Shown here one piece after another: positions 12,466-22,869 of a stretch of 64,000 bases of DNA (its first letter is position 1; each line of letters begins with the position of its first letter). Below the pieces are notes generated by a model. It searched no databases. It saw nothing but the letters and a program-made list of their open reading frames with translations, and had not been told where the DNA came from. This DNA is from Pomphorhynchus laevis (Eukaryota > Acanthocephala > Palaeacanthocephala > Echinorhynchida > Pomphorhynchidae). The DNA lies in the NCBI GenBank assembly GCA_012934845.2, contig WNNJ02001795.1:1-64000 (forward strand), given 5' to 3'. Position numbers and translations under genes: made by a program.

Positions 12466-12659
12466 ACATACATTTATAACACTCAAAATAATTTCAGATT
12501 TTGCAATTCAAAAAGCGTGATCCGTACATAATCATAAGAAAACGATTTCGTGTGCTTACAGGTCAAACGAGTCGTTGGTCTTCTCCGCCGATCGCTTTTA
12601 AACGTTGATATTTCTTGTTTTAGGACCATTTCTAACGCTTTGATTTAAAGTATACTTTT

Positions 12660-13095
12660 ATATTCTTTACCATGCTGTTACCCTATTACTAAGGAAGAAT
12701 GCAATCGCCTCGAAAATGTTAATCGCTCCGGCACCATATTAGTCCGTACTGTCAGATATTTGGAATATAGGGATAGACCTAGGTTTCTAAAAATACATAG
12801 TCTTTGTTTCGTGAGAATTTGTGCTAATATGTGCCTCGTATGGCATATTTTACATACTAAGGATCATCCAATGCGTCACTTGTTGAGATTACGAGATCAG
12901 CCCTCACTACGCGGACATTCCTTAATGCTTTGAACACTACGCCTATGCCACATCTGTATCTCACTTCTTGCACATAGAGTTATATCGGTATGGAATCAAC
13001 TTTCCGATACGACTGTTAACTCTAGTAATATTCATGCGTTCAAGCTGGAGTTGGATAACGATTTAGTCAAGATAAGCGATTGCGATCTGTGAAGT
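12660..13095 (+). mobile_element. LINE fragment, RT C-terminal end
   Basis: The plus-strand translation gives the typical post-reverse-transcriptase tail of a non-LTR element: residues like LLAHRVISVWNQLSDTTV followed by a FKLELDNDL stretch, ending with a stop near 13092. There is one in-frame stop within it. It is not the same family as B or C; the tail resembles that of LINE D at 40.4 kb. Confidence 0.65.
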
Positions 13096-13590
13096 TTTAT
13101 TTTGATTTCCTGTGATGCAATTTGTAAAGGGTCTTTGACTCACCGTGTTGTCTATATAACAAGTCCAGAACGTAACGATTTCCCCAAAATAGTAACGCGA
13201 CACTAAAATAGTATCTATTTTGACTGACCCGATAATTCTGAACAACATCATGAGAGATCCTGTTTCGTAAAAAACCTTCATAACTTTGAAATTGTAGAAT
13301 TTATAATAAAATTGCTAAAAACAAAAACCGATTAATAATTCTGTCAACATATGAAACAAATGCTTATCAGTTAAGATCACAAATTTTTTCCTGTCTGGTA
13401 GAATGCATTAGTACAATTTTCGTAAAAGATATAGCACATTATAGAGATTGTTGATTACAGGTATTTTTATTCCTAGCAATCACACCGGTTTTTGTGGATT
13501 ATAATTAAATTTTCCTAGGTGTAAATTTACTCCTAATATCATATGTGTATGTATAAGGAGTACAATAGTCCTTATACGCATCATATAAGG

Positions 13591-13896
13591 CAGAGGTGAC
13601 CATCACTTTTCGATAAAGTGCCAATTTCCCTTTCAGGGAATATCAAATGCGCCAATTTTTTGCAATAGCTCACACATTTTTCAAATATTTGCCCTTCTTA
13701 ATTAAGAACGTTTAAAAATATAAAACTTTGTTTTCGTTAATAAGTAAAGTGTTCAAACTAACTTTAGGAAAAAATTTTAAAATAACTAAAAATTGTTATT
13801 AACAGTTTTATAAGAAAAATTCTGTCTTTATTAAAAGATAATGTGCCATCGTCCAATGCGCCACGTGGCTTATACGCCATGAGTTTGGCACCTCTG
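13591..13896. mobile_element. hAT-type MITE (306 bp)
   Basis: It begins CAGAGGTGAC and ends with the inverted counterpart GGCACCTCTG, so the terminal inverted repeat core is CAGAGGTG. It is flanked by an 8-bp target duplication, atataagg (13583-13590) and atataaag (13897-13904), matching at 7 of 8. An 8-bp duplication and a CAGRGGTG-like end are hallmarks of hAT elements. It contains no transposase and is therefore non-autonomous. Confidence 0.8.
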
Positions 13897-13952
13897 ATAT
13901 AAAGGAGTAATGTGTGGGTGTGTAGATAAGATCCCAAATATGATAAGATCCC

Positions 13953-13984
13953 AAATGGTTCATTCAATGAAGAATGAACCATTT
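13953..13984. repeat. Short perfect hairpin
   Basis: Arms of 13 bp (13953-13965 and 13972-13984) flank a 6-bp loop. Two direct copies of gataagatcccaaat lie just before and into it (from 13925 and 13942). Function unknown. Confidence 0.6.
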
Positions 13985-14276
13985 GAATGCTTAAGAACTT
14001 TAACAGACATGGTATTTCAGCGGTGTGCGACACCACTTTTGTGATGAACGATTTGCTGTAATGTTGCAGGAGAAAATGGGAATTGTGATTTCCGTTTTGT
14101 AGATCAAAGTTTAGTCATATTTTGATAAAATCTCTGAGCTCGGGACTTTTCTATATGAATTTACAAGAGTGTTCGGTAAATTTACATATCAGGGTTGATG
14201 TATTTGTGCAAACACCAATAATTTATATTTCTAATATCCAGGAACTATCAGGTATAGTTGAACAACAAGAAAAATC

Positions 14277-14318
14277 ATTTTGATATTTCGCTAGTAACTA
14301 CTATCATCTTCAGAAAAT
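14277..14318 (-). ncRNA. Hammerhead ribozyme-like motif H2a
   Basis: The same layout as H2b on the opposite strand: AUUUU, CUGAAGA, U, helix II with one mismatch, GAAA, helix III AUAU, position 17 C, then AAAAU which pairs with AUUUU to give a 5-bp helix I. Confidence 0.62.
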
Positions 14319-14432
14319 TAACATAAAAATGAAAAAATCACGTCAAGTTTCTTGTCGGTGTGCATTCGACAAGAAATAAGTTAGGTACAAACCGACAAGA
14401 AACTTGATGTGATTTTTTTCATTTTTATGTTA

Positions 14433-14474
14433 ATTTTCTGAAGATGCTAGTAGTTACTAGCGAAATATCAAAAT
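14433..14474 (+). ncRNA. Hammerhead ribozyme-like motif H2b
   Basis: CUGAAGA (14438-14444; position 7 may be any base) is followed by U, a perfect 6-bp helix II GCUAGU/ACUAGC with loop AGUU, and GAAA (14462-14465). Helix III is the palindrome AUAU, position 17 is C (14469), the preferred cleavage base, and AAAAU (14470-14474) pairs with AUUUU (14433-14437). All core rules are met. Confidence 0.68.
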
Positions 14475-14619
14475 GATTTTTCTTGTCGCTTACTATACCT
14501 GATAGTTCTTGGATACTTCAAATTTAAATACAGATCAGGATGGATATATTTCTAATAATGATTTATTTTGGAGTTCGTGGATAATGTGCTATTAAGAATA
14601 TTTGAAGTATTCGATTATG

Positions 14620-14690
14620 CGAGTTGCCTGATGGCCTAGTAGGGTAATGGCAATTTGGCTTGCAAAGATGATGCTTATAGATGTTGTAGT
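14620..14690 (+). mobile_element. Degenerate tRNA-derived SINE fragment
   Basis: TGGCCTAGTAGGGTAATGGC (14634 on) resembles a pol III A box, followed by an anticodon-arm-like TTTGGCTTGCAAAG. The B box is not preserved. Too degraded to define ends. Confidence 0.45.
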
Positions 14691-17014
14691 AAATACACGT
14701 CTCATTGTTTAGATGATATCCTCATACTATATGAAATTTTATCGTTAGGTTGCTGACAATTATATTTTTTATTAAATATTCCCCGAATTTCATTTTTTAT
14801 GCAAAAATCCTTTATTTTAAGCGTTTCTAAGTTTAGCTCTTTCCTTTGAATTCATATAAAGTAGAAGGCGGATACACGATCCATGAAGCAAATACGATCT
14901 ACATAATATATCATCAGCGATTAAAATCAGCCGTTAAGGGCGACCGCACTCGTGTCTATTACTAATTCTAGACAATTAGACCCTTGAATTTCGCCAGATA
15001 TTCAGCATATGGGGTGATAAGATTTTATTAAAACAAACTGTCTTTTAAAAATCATAGTGTAGGATACAGTTAAATTATTGAGTGAGTATGGTTTGAATAA
15101 ATGATAATTATTATATATCTGGACCAGTTGTGATTGCTACGATGAGTTCGTGTGTAATGCTAAGACGATAATAAATACAATTTTATGAATGGGTATTGAT
15201 TGGCGATATGAGCAAAATATATAAGTATTTGTTTGCCAGGATTTTTTCAGTTACACAATTTATGTAGAGTGAATATACACATTCGAATAATTATAATGGT
15301 TGAATGAATATTTGAGATAATGATCTAAGAAATATTCGGTCAATAGCGAAATATGTTGATGAGTTCATAGTAGAGGTGCACTGGTGCATTGCGCCTAATT
15401 ATGATCCATTGTTGAGCGTAATGTATAAACTGTAAATATATATGGTTTTATACATGTAAATGATTGATATTATATCAAATAGATGAAGGCGCGTTAGAAT
15501 ACTGCTATCAATGTTCATAATTCAATCGACTGACACTATGATCTCAGAATAATTGGTGAAGATGCTAAGACTAATTAATTAATTTTTGGAAAACGTTATG
15601 TCGAATTCAAAAGGATTGTTGCTTGTTTAAAGTTAGCCAGTCTTCAAATAAGTTGAGGAAGGGATAAGTGGGAAAGCAAATTTTATTCTGAAAACGGATT
15701 AGGAGAACTGATTATCGAAGTGAAAACAAATACAGTTTAATCGATTATCAGCTGGTGAAGATTTAAAATAAAAAACTATGACAAGTTATTTACAAAGTAC
15801 TATACCAAGGTTATTTTTTGAAGGTACATAAAACAAAATAATTGGACATCGAGTTATGAATTTTAAATTATGATCGTAAATGACTAATTTTAGCAACCAT
15901 CGGAATTGATGGCTATTAAATCTACAATTAAAATAATACTCAAATTATCGCTACTTCTAGAGACAGGCCAATAATGTCAATTTTCGAGGTATTGATTTAA
16001 GTATGATAATGTTTTCACTTTCGAAGGCTTTTGTTTTCATTTCAGATACATATAATCATATTATTAAAGATGTAATACCCATTTAAAATTAGATGTGATC
16101 AAAATCGAGTTATAAATAAAATTATATTTTTATTTTTATTGTAAAAATAAAAATATAAGCTAGGGAAGTGTATTTATAATTTCTACTCCGGTAAATAAGT
16201 AATACATTATCTCACTATGAACGCTTAACACCTCAAACACATACTCGTCACCTTACAAAATCGTATTTTTACATGTAGAAACGCTCTTATTTTACAAAGT
16301 AACAGGCAAAAGAGCAATAAGTTTACAAACTTTATGGATCGAGGAAAGTAGTTTACTACACATTCAAGTAACTTCACATGATGGGTGACCAATTGATGCA
16401 CGACTTAACTCACATTATCGTCAAAGCCATCGTACTTTCAATATCTGACACAAATCGAAGAGTAAATAGTACAGAACAATCACACAACATCCACTCGCGT
16501 ACTTCGTTAATGGATAATGAAGAGCAATCCTCATGTAGTGTAATTATTTTAAGTTTTTATTCATATTTTAACTTGTTAATGAAAAATACAATATATACAC
16601 CTGCTGGATACCAAAATGACTCCCAGTCGGTTAAGATTTCTGAGCGAATGACATTATAGTTTTCGTAATTGCAATTAATGAGATGGCCCACTATTTCTCG
16701 ACTCAACATGGCAGCGGGGCCAAATACATGTCAATGACTTATTTACTCTGATTATATTTGATTATCAAGTATCTTATTCTAAAACAAAATATATTATTTA
16801 TTATCCATTCAAAAACTTGTCGGAATAAGAGTTTAAATTTATTTTTAATATTATTCTGTGATTTATTTATATATGTTTGATTTTAGTTTATCGTATTTAA
16901 ATTCAACATGTCTCCATTAAATTATAAAAATGGTTTTTAATACTAATATCAACAATATGTCAATACGTAAAATTTCGTTTTTTCTGGTATTTAATATTTA
17001 TATTAGGGCTATGA
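14691..17014. other. AT-rich region, no gene recognised
   Basis: Open frames here, including one of 93 codons at 16378-16659, have no recognisable motif or composition shift. The only repeat noted is an R4 remnant at 16681-16740. Confidence 0.55.
16681..16740 (-). repeat. R4 repeat remnant
   Basis: On the minus strand this matches the segment around the ggccccgctgctatgttggg stretch of the R4 copy at about 48500-48530, with several mismatches. An old fragment. Confidence 0.5.
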
Positions 17015-17345
17015 CCACGTCTGGCGTTCCGTCTCGCCTCTATCCAGTCTGGATACGATGAGAAGAGATCCGACGGTACTTCAATCATCCCAATGGGATA
17101 AGGGTCGCCTCCTTGTTTGGGATTTTACTTGCGCGAATAAATTGGTGATGAGCAATCTGCCTTCTGTAGTCTCAGTAGCCGACTAAATGGCTAAAATGAC
17201 GGAGGTGCAAAATCTGCAAAATATTAGTGTTTAGGCTAGTCTCTCTCTACACCTACCTTCCGCTAGCAATCGAAACTCTTGGCGCTGTCGGACTAAGCAC
17301 TGCTGCTTTCTTGCGACGAATAAGGAAAATGCTTATCTCGTCAAC
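17015..17345 (+). mobile_element. Fragment of a transposon RT protein C-terminal domain
   Basis: A plus-strand frame reads RRDPTVLQSSQWDKGRLLVW, then DFTCANKL, and later, in a shifted frame, AIETLGAVGLSTAAFLRRI. This order (proline/aspartate, K-G-R-x-L-V-W-D, ETLG-x-x-G) matches the C-terminal region found after the reverse transcriptase in many invertebrate retroelement proteins and resembles a restriction-like endonuclease fold. Stops interrupt it. Family name not assigned. Confidence 0.5.
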
Positions 17346-17523
17346 AAATAATCCTTGAGCCGCCACACATTTCGTACAAGACCAAAATTGTGCGTTACAG
17401 GAGGGAAATGCTTCATGCATGATGAAATTAGTGTCTGAATGGAGTGTTGCTGCCTTTTTGCTAGACTAGTTTTCTCGTTATTGCATTTTTCATTAAACCA
17501 ATTGTCTTGATATATCAAATTAC

Positions 17524-17645
17524 TTACATTCCAAATTTTTCGTGTCAGTTCCAGATTTTTGATGTCAGTTCTGGATTTTTACTATCAATTCCAGATTTTT
17601 CTTGTCAGTTCCGAATTTTTCCTGTCAGTTCCGCTCTCTACACTC
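17524..17645 (+). repeat. Tandem repeat at the 5' end of LINE B1
   Basis: About five degenerate units of 19-20 bp of the type gtcagttccagatttttctt. The same type of array opens copy B2 (22870-22945), so it belongs to the LINE 5' UTR, as promoter-like repeats do in some LINEs. Confidence 0.75.
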
Positions 17646-19014
17646 GCGGAGTGAGCTTAATCTCTCAATCAAAGATCATCCATAGAAAATCTCGATCTCA
17701 AATACCTGTACCTAATCACACATCTTCCACATCGGGGTGCAATGATCGTTATACAAGTTTGGAAGTTGGATGCGATTGTAAAGATTGTGACGTATGAACC
17801 CTTGTTCGAGTTTAAATAGCTGACTGTTGGGTGTATCAAAGTAAACCGTCTACATGTGGTTTTTGTTAATAAGTACATGTTTTATAGCTATCCCGCTCAT
17901 CCACTTTTGTCTCACATACGACTAGTCAGACCAATACCATTTTTGCCGTTTCTCTCGCATCAACACAAGACTTCGCATCGTATAATCCCATTCTTGAACA
18001 TTCTCTCACACATACTCCTCGTTCAACCACGAATAAAACTTCCATTCATCTTCATCATCCTAACAATGCAAACAGTACTGTGTTCATCTTGTACCTCCTC
18101 TTTCCTATTCCTCCCCCATCTAAATACATCTCATACGTCTTTCTTCGCTTTACGTACGCCTTACTCTACCTCCTCTGTATCACTTCTCAATAATTTACAC
18201 CATTCTGTCAAAATAATCTCCAGTAACATCTCCGACTAAGCGATTCAACACTCCACCTGTCACACATGCTCCAACTTATTTTAATTCTCCATCGAACACC
18301 GCTGTCATTCTCAGTTCTCTGCTCTTCTGCCTCTACTTCTACCAGCTATGTCCGTCCATCACATTTACGTAACTGTTTTCCTTCGCACGATCGATGCATT
18401 ATCATATATAACTTAAAGCTTACCGAATCTGCTTCAACGCAATCTCGCATCGATGATGATGAATCTGCTTTTAGGTATATCTTAGCAACCATTCGTCCTA
18501 ATGATAATCCATTCCTTTTCAATAATATCGCTAATGTATATTTTATTCGTTTAAACATATCCACTAAATACAATCATTTCAGGCATCCACTCGTAAAAAT
18601 TGTTTTCCGACGAAGTTCACATGCTTCCTTGGTTCTCTCCCAACGTTTTAAACTTGTTACCACTTCATCTACTTGTCGTATCTATCCTGACCGCTCCCCT
18701 TCTGATATGGCCCAACTCAATTTAACTCTCGTAGAGAAATATCAACGTGGAACAAACTGCGAGTCATTCTTATCAATCCGTCAAATCAACAGAATTTTTC
18801 ACGTCGTACACACGAGGCCAAATATCCGATGGCGTCCCGTCTCTCTGTCTTTGCTAGTTGATCTCCCTCCTGAGCATACTTTTCGTCTTAGTATTTTCAA
18901 CATTCGATACATTCTTCATAAAGCTGATCTGCTCCTTGATATCTTTGATAAATTATCTATCGATATTCTTTGTATTACCGAATCCTGGCACTGACTCTGA
19001 CGATCTTGCTGTTC

Positions 19015-19768
19015 GTCATGAAAAAGTCAAGCGGATAAATAGTTTAAATGGGAACGGATTTGGCGTTTGAAGCACGGCAGGGAAGTTGATTGGCGTATAT
19101 GAATGGGCAGATGATTCCACGATAGAAGAGCAGCCACAAGAAGGAGCGGAGTTCAAAGGAGGTAGAGTAGTTTGGGACATGAAAAAGAAGAGAATTACAT
19201 GAACGCAAGGAACAGTAAACAGGACGAGAATTATCAAGAAAAGGAAGGTTGAGAAATGAAGATGTATGAAAAGTTACAAGGCTGAGAGCAACTAGAAGAC
19301 GAATTTGAGCACGACAATAAATTGTAGGCAAATCGAGAGAAGCAAGATGGTAGGGTGTATGATCAAAACGGCGAAGACGGAGGAGAATTCGGACTTCTGC
19401 GTCGACGATGCGTTGTAGTGGAAGAAGAGTGGATTTAGGTGAGTTTGAAAATAGAATAAGACAATAATCAAGTCTAGATAAAAGGAAAGAAGATATGAGA
19501 GTATTACAAGAAGGGAGATCGATCAATCCACGAACTTGACGGAGGTTGCGGAGTAACAAAGTAGATGAGCGTACTTTATCTCTAACGAAAGGTTTAAGTG
19601 AAAGTCGGTTGTCGAAATGGAAGCCTAGGAAAACTATATTGTCAACGATAGGAAGAATTGTAGAATTTAATGATACGGAGGGAGGTTCGAAGCCGAGGCG
19701 TCGAGGTAGGATCCACATAATTTTGGATTTATCAGGATTCAGAGAAATGCGAAGGGAAGAAAGATGAT
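19015..19768 (-). mobile_element. Inverted family B RT segment inside LINE B1
   Basis: Minus-strand frame of 224 codons (19044-19718) matching the reverse transcriptase C-terminal part of copy B2 (PRRLGFEPPSVSLNSTILPI onward). It stops just short of the LINE 3' hairpin at one end (19015) and lies within the host copy's endonuclease, which loses about 140 bp there. Because it lacks the 3' terminus, it does not look like an ordinary LINE insertion; inversion or template switching fits better. Confidence 0.8.
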
Positions 19769-22554
19769 GTTAGCGTCAAGTTAACGCTAACATCTGTTAC
19801 ACTTCGTTCGAATTACTCAAATGCAGATTTTCAACTCCCTTCAGTATGGAGCTTGTAATTGTATACCGTGCAGGATCAGACGCCCACTAACGTGTGTTCT
19901 TTAACAATCTTACAGATCTTTTTCACTGTTCATTGTATTATACTCCTTCTTTTGTTCTCGGTACTTTAAAACTCGTCATAATCGTCCAGCGGACTCTTAC
20001 TCTATCACTCCAAATAATCTTTCTGACTTTAACTATTAATTACTTTCAACAAGCCCCACTCATATCCTCGGCAATGTTCTCGACATCATTGCTGTTCCAA
20101 ACTGATTCAATGACTATACCTCCTTGTCAATTACTGATCATTGTTTAACGATCATTGTCGTGTCACCCTTACTCACTCTCATCCCCATCATCCTTCTTCG
20201 CCTCCAACATTAGCTACCCCAATTCGACCCTGGAAACTTCTCGATATCCCGATTCTCTGTTCAGTGTTACTCAATACTTCACTCTTTTCACTTCCACTTA
20301 ACTATCTTTCTCCCTATGATCTCTGCATTATGTTTGATTCTGAACTTACGACGATCCTCAATAACCTTCTACATATTCGTCCACGACGTTTTCAGCGCTT
20401 GCGTCACCCTCCCTGGTTCGATTCCGACTGCTGTCTTTCTAAGTGTCGAATCCGTAGCTCTTCGTGTGCTTAATAATAAACGCTCTTATAAGTCACTCAC
20501 TCCAAATCTCCGTGCTTCCTATCTTTCTATCCACTGTTTCCATCTCATTCTTATGCGTACTAAACGTACTCTGTTTTGGCGAAATCAATTCGAGTCCTTT
20601 TCCAACACTAAATCTCATTGGAAAGTCTTAAACTCAATTATTTCACGATCATCTATCTCTTGTAACATAAATACTGATGAATTTTCTTATCTACAATCTA
20701 AGCTATCTAATTTACTTTATATTATATCCAAATGCCCCTTGTATCCTCTCTTCTCCATAAATACTTCCCTTCCAGCACTATTCCATATTTCCCGTTTCGT
20801 CTGATGAAGTTTCTTCGGTTCTTCTGTCATTACCTAATAAAACCTTTCATTTTGAGCCGATTCCCACACACTTACATAAAAATATCTGCTAATCTATTTT
20901 CCTAACCACATTGATTAACCTGTATATACGCAGCCGCACATTTCCTTCTAACTGGTAATGCGCCACTGTACGTCCACACCTCAAAAAGCAATCGTGCGAC
21001 TCCTAACTACCTTCTTCGTACCGTCCTATCTCACTGCTCCCAACCATCTACAAACTCATTGAGCGTCTTGTTATCAAGAAAGTTAATACGCATCTATTTT
21101 CATCCAACTTTTTTTTCTCCTTTCCAAACTGCTTTTCGCTCTAATCACTATATTGAAATTGCCTGTCTTAAAGTTTATAACGACTTACTCATCTCGCGCG
21201 ATCAAAAATTATATAGTGTCATAGTTTCTCTTGATATCTCATCTGCTTTTGACATCGTTGATAACTTGATTCTTCTCCATCGTCTTCGTCATGATTATGG
21301 CTTCTCTTCGCCCACTGTAGCTTGGTTTTCTTCATATCGATCAAACCGTACTTTTAGCCTTTGCTCTAACTCGTCTCTTTCCCATCCTTCTTCCATCCCG
21401 TCCGGTGTTCCACGAGGCTCCGTATTAGACCCTTTGCTTTTCTCTCTTCTTCTCGGTGATTTGTCTTCTATTTCTCATACATTAAACTTCTAAGTTATAC
21501 AATATGCTAATGTCATTCTCATCTATGCTCATGCACCTGCTTATTGTATTCATAATCTTAGTGTTTCTGCTTTCAACTGTCTTGCCTAAATTTTCAATCA
21601 TCTTTCTTCTCTTTATCTTACTCTGAATTCTAATAAATCCAAAATAATGTGGATCCTTCCTCGACGCCCCCAGCTTAAAACTTCCCTCCGTATCATTAAA
21701 TTTTATAATTCCTCCTATCGTTGACAATCTAGTTTTCTTAGGCTTCCATATCGACAACCGACTTTCACTTAAACATTTCGTTAGAGATAAAGTACACTCA
21801 TCTATCTTGATTCTCCACAACCTCAGTCAAATTCGTAGATTGATCAAATTTCCTTGTACGATTTACATCTTCTCTCCTTTTCTCAAAACTTATAATTACT
21901 GTCTTAGTCTATATTCCAGCACACCTAAATCCACTCTTTTTCCACTGCAATGCATCGTAAACGCAGCCGTTTTAATTTCCTCCGTCGTCGTTTTGATTAT
22001 ACATCCCACCATCTTGCTTCCTCGATTTGCCTACCATTTATTCTCGTGTTCAAATTCGTCTTCTTCTCATTGCTTTCCGCCTTGTAACTTTTCCTACTCA
22101 TTCATTTACCAACCTTCCTTTTCTCGACAATTCTCGTTGTTTACTGTTCTTTGCGTTCCCGTAATTCTCTTTTTTACATGCCCGAAACTAATCTACCTCT
22201 TTGGGCTTCCGCTTCCTCCTTGTGGCTGCTCCTCACTCGTGGAATCATCTGCCCATCAATATACGCCAATCAACCTCAACGCCTTGTTTCAAACGTCAAA
22301 TCCGATCTTATTTAAACAATTTAAGAAAATAATCCAATTGACTTTTGCAGTTTTTTAGTTATTGGACCTGTAAGCGTGCAGTTGGCACGCATTTGCCACT
22401 TTTAATAAATTATTGTTGTTAAAAAATCACTTTATAATCTAAAAAATAAGGGTCAAGCAAATTATCTAATATAGTTTGTTAAATTTATAGAATATTGTTA
22501 TATACTGTACGTCTTAGTCGTATTTGAGTGTTGTCGGTACGTGAGAGGTTCATA

Positions 22555-22850
22555 GCTTTTGAAACACTTTGTCTATGACATGTGTCGAATAGTGCTGTCG
22601 GTTATACCACCGATGCAATTACTAGTTCGGTATGTATGTTGCTGGGACATAGTAGAGTCTTGTATAAAGCTCGATATGACAGATTACCGAAAATATGTAG
22701 ACTGTCGAGGAGGGGAATTTACATGTATAATTCGCTGATCGAGGTCGTTGCTGCCCACAGCTTGATCACGTTTAAATCACGATGCTGCAGATGGATACGT
22801 GACCAATGCCGTCATTCAGCACATCTGCTGAACTATCTTATTTAAGAAAA
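22555..22850 (+). mobile_element. Probable LINE 3' fragment
   Basis: The frame reads RRGIYMYNSLIEVVAAHSLI then TFKSRCCRW, resembling the RxxxxWNSLP ... FKxRLDRW tail that ends CR1/L2-group proteins. Short and degraded; wedged between copies B1 and B2. Confidence 0.4.
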
Positions 22851-22869
22851 ATGTTTGAGATCTAAAAAA

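Larger units (their letters stand above)
14238..14513. repeat. Palindromic PLE-type terminal repeat P5
   Basis: Inverted arms of about 123 bp (14238-14360 and 14389-14513). Each arm encodes a hammerhead-like core on its own strand (H2a minus, H2b plus). There is no coding sequence and no PLE body beside it. Confidence 0.88.
17520..22415 (+). mobile_element. CR1-like LINE family B, copy B1 with internal inverted segment
   Basis: A near-full-length copy. It opens with a tandem 5' UTR repeat, then ORF1 remnants (18266-18990, including a HDRCIIIYNL segment like the RDRC region of other copies). The endonuclease start follows (FNIRYILHKADLL, CITESWH at about 18970-18990). A reverse-oriented 750-bp segment intervenes (19015-19768), after which the endonuclease resumes (LVIVYRAGS). 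The reverse transcriptase follows (ACLKVYNDLLISRD, SLDISSAFDIVDN, SGVPRGSVLDPLL). The copy ends with the 3' hairpin and a TAATAAATTATTG tail near 22415. Many stops and shifts: dead. Confidence 0.85.

Noticed and set aside
16378-16659. 93-codon open frame as a gene
   Set aside because: No motif, no composition change, and similar frames arise by chance in this length of sequence.
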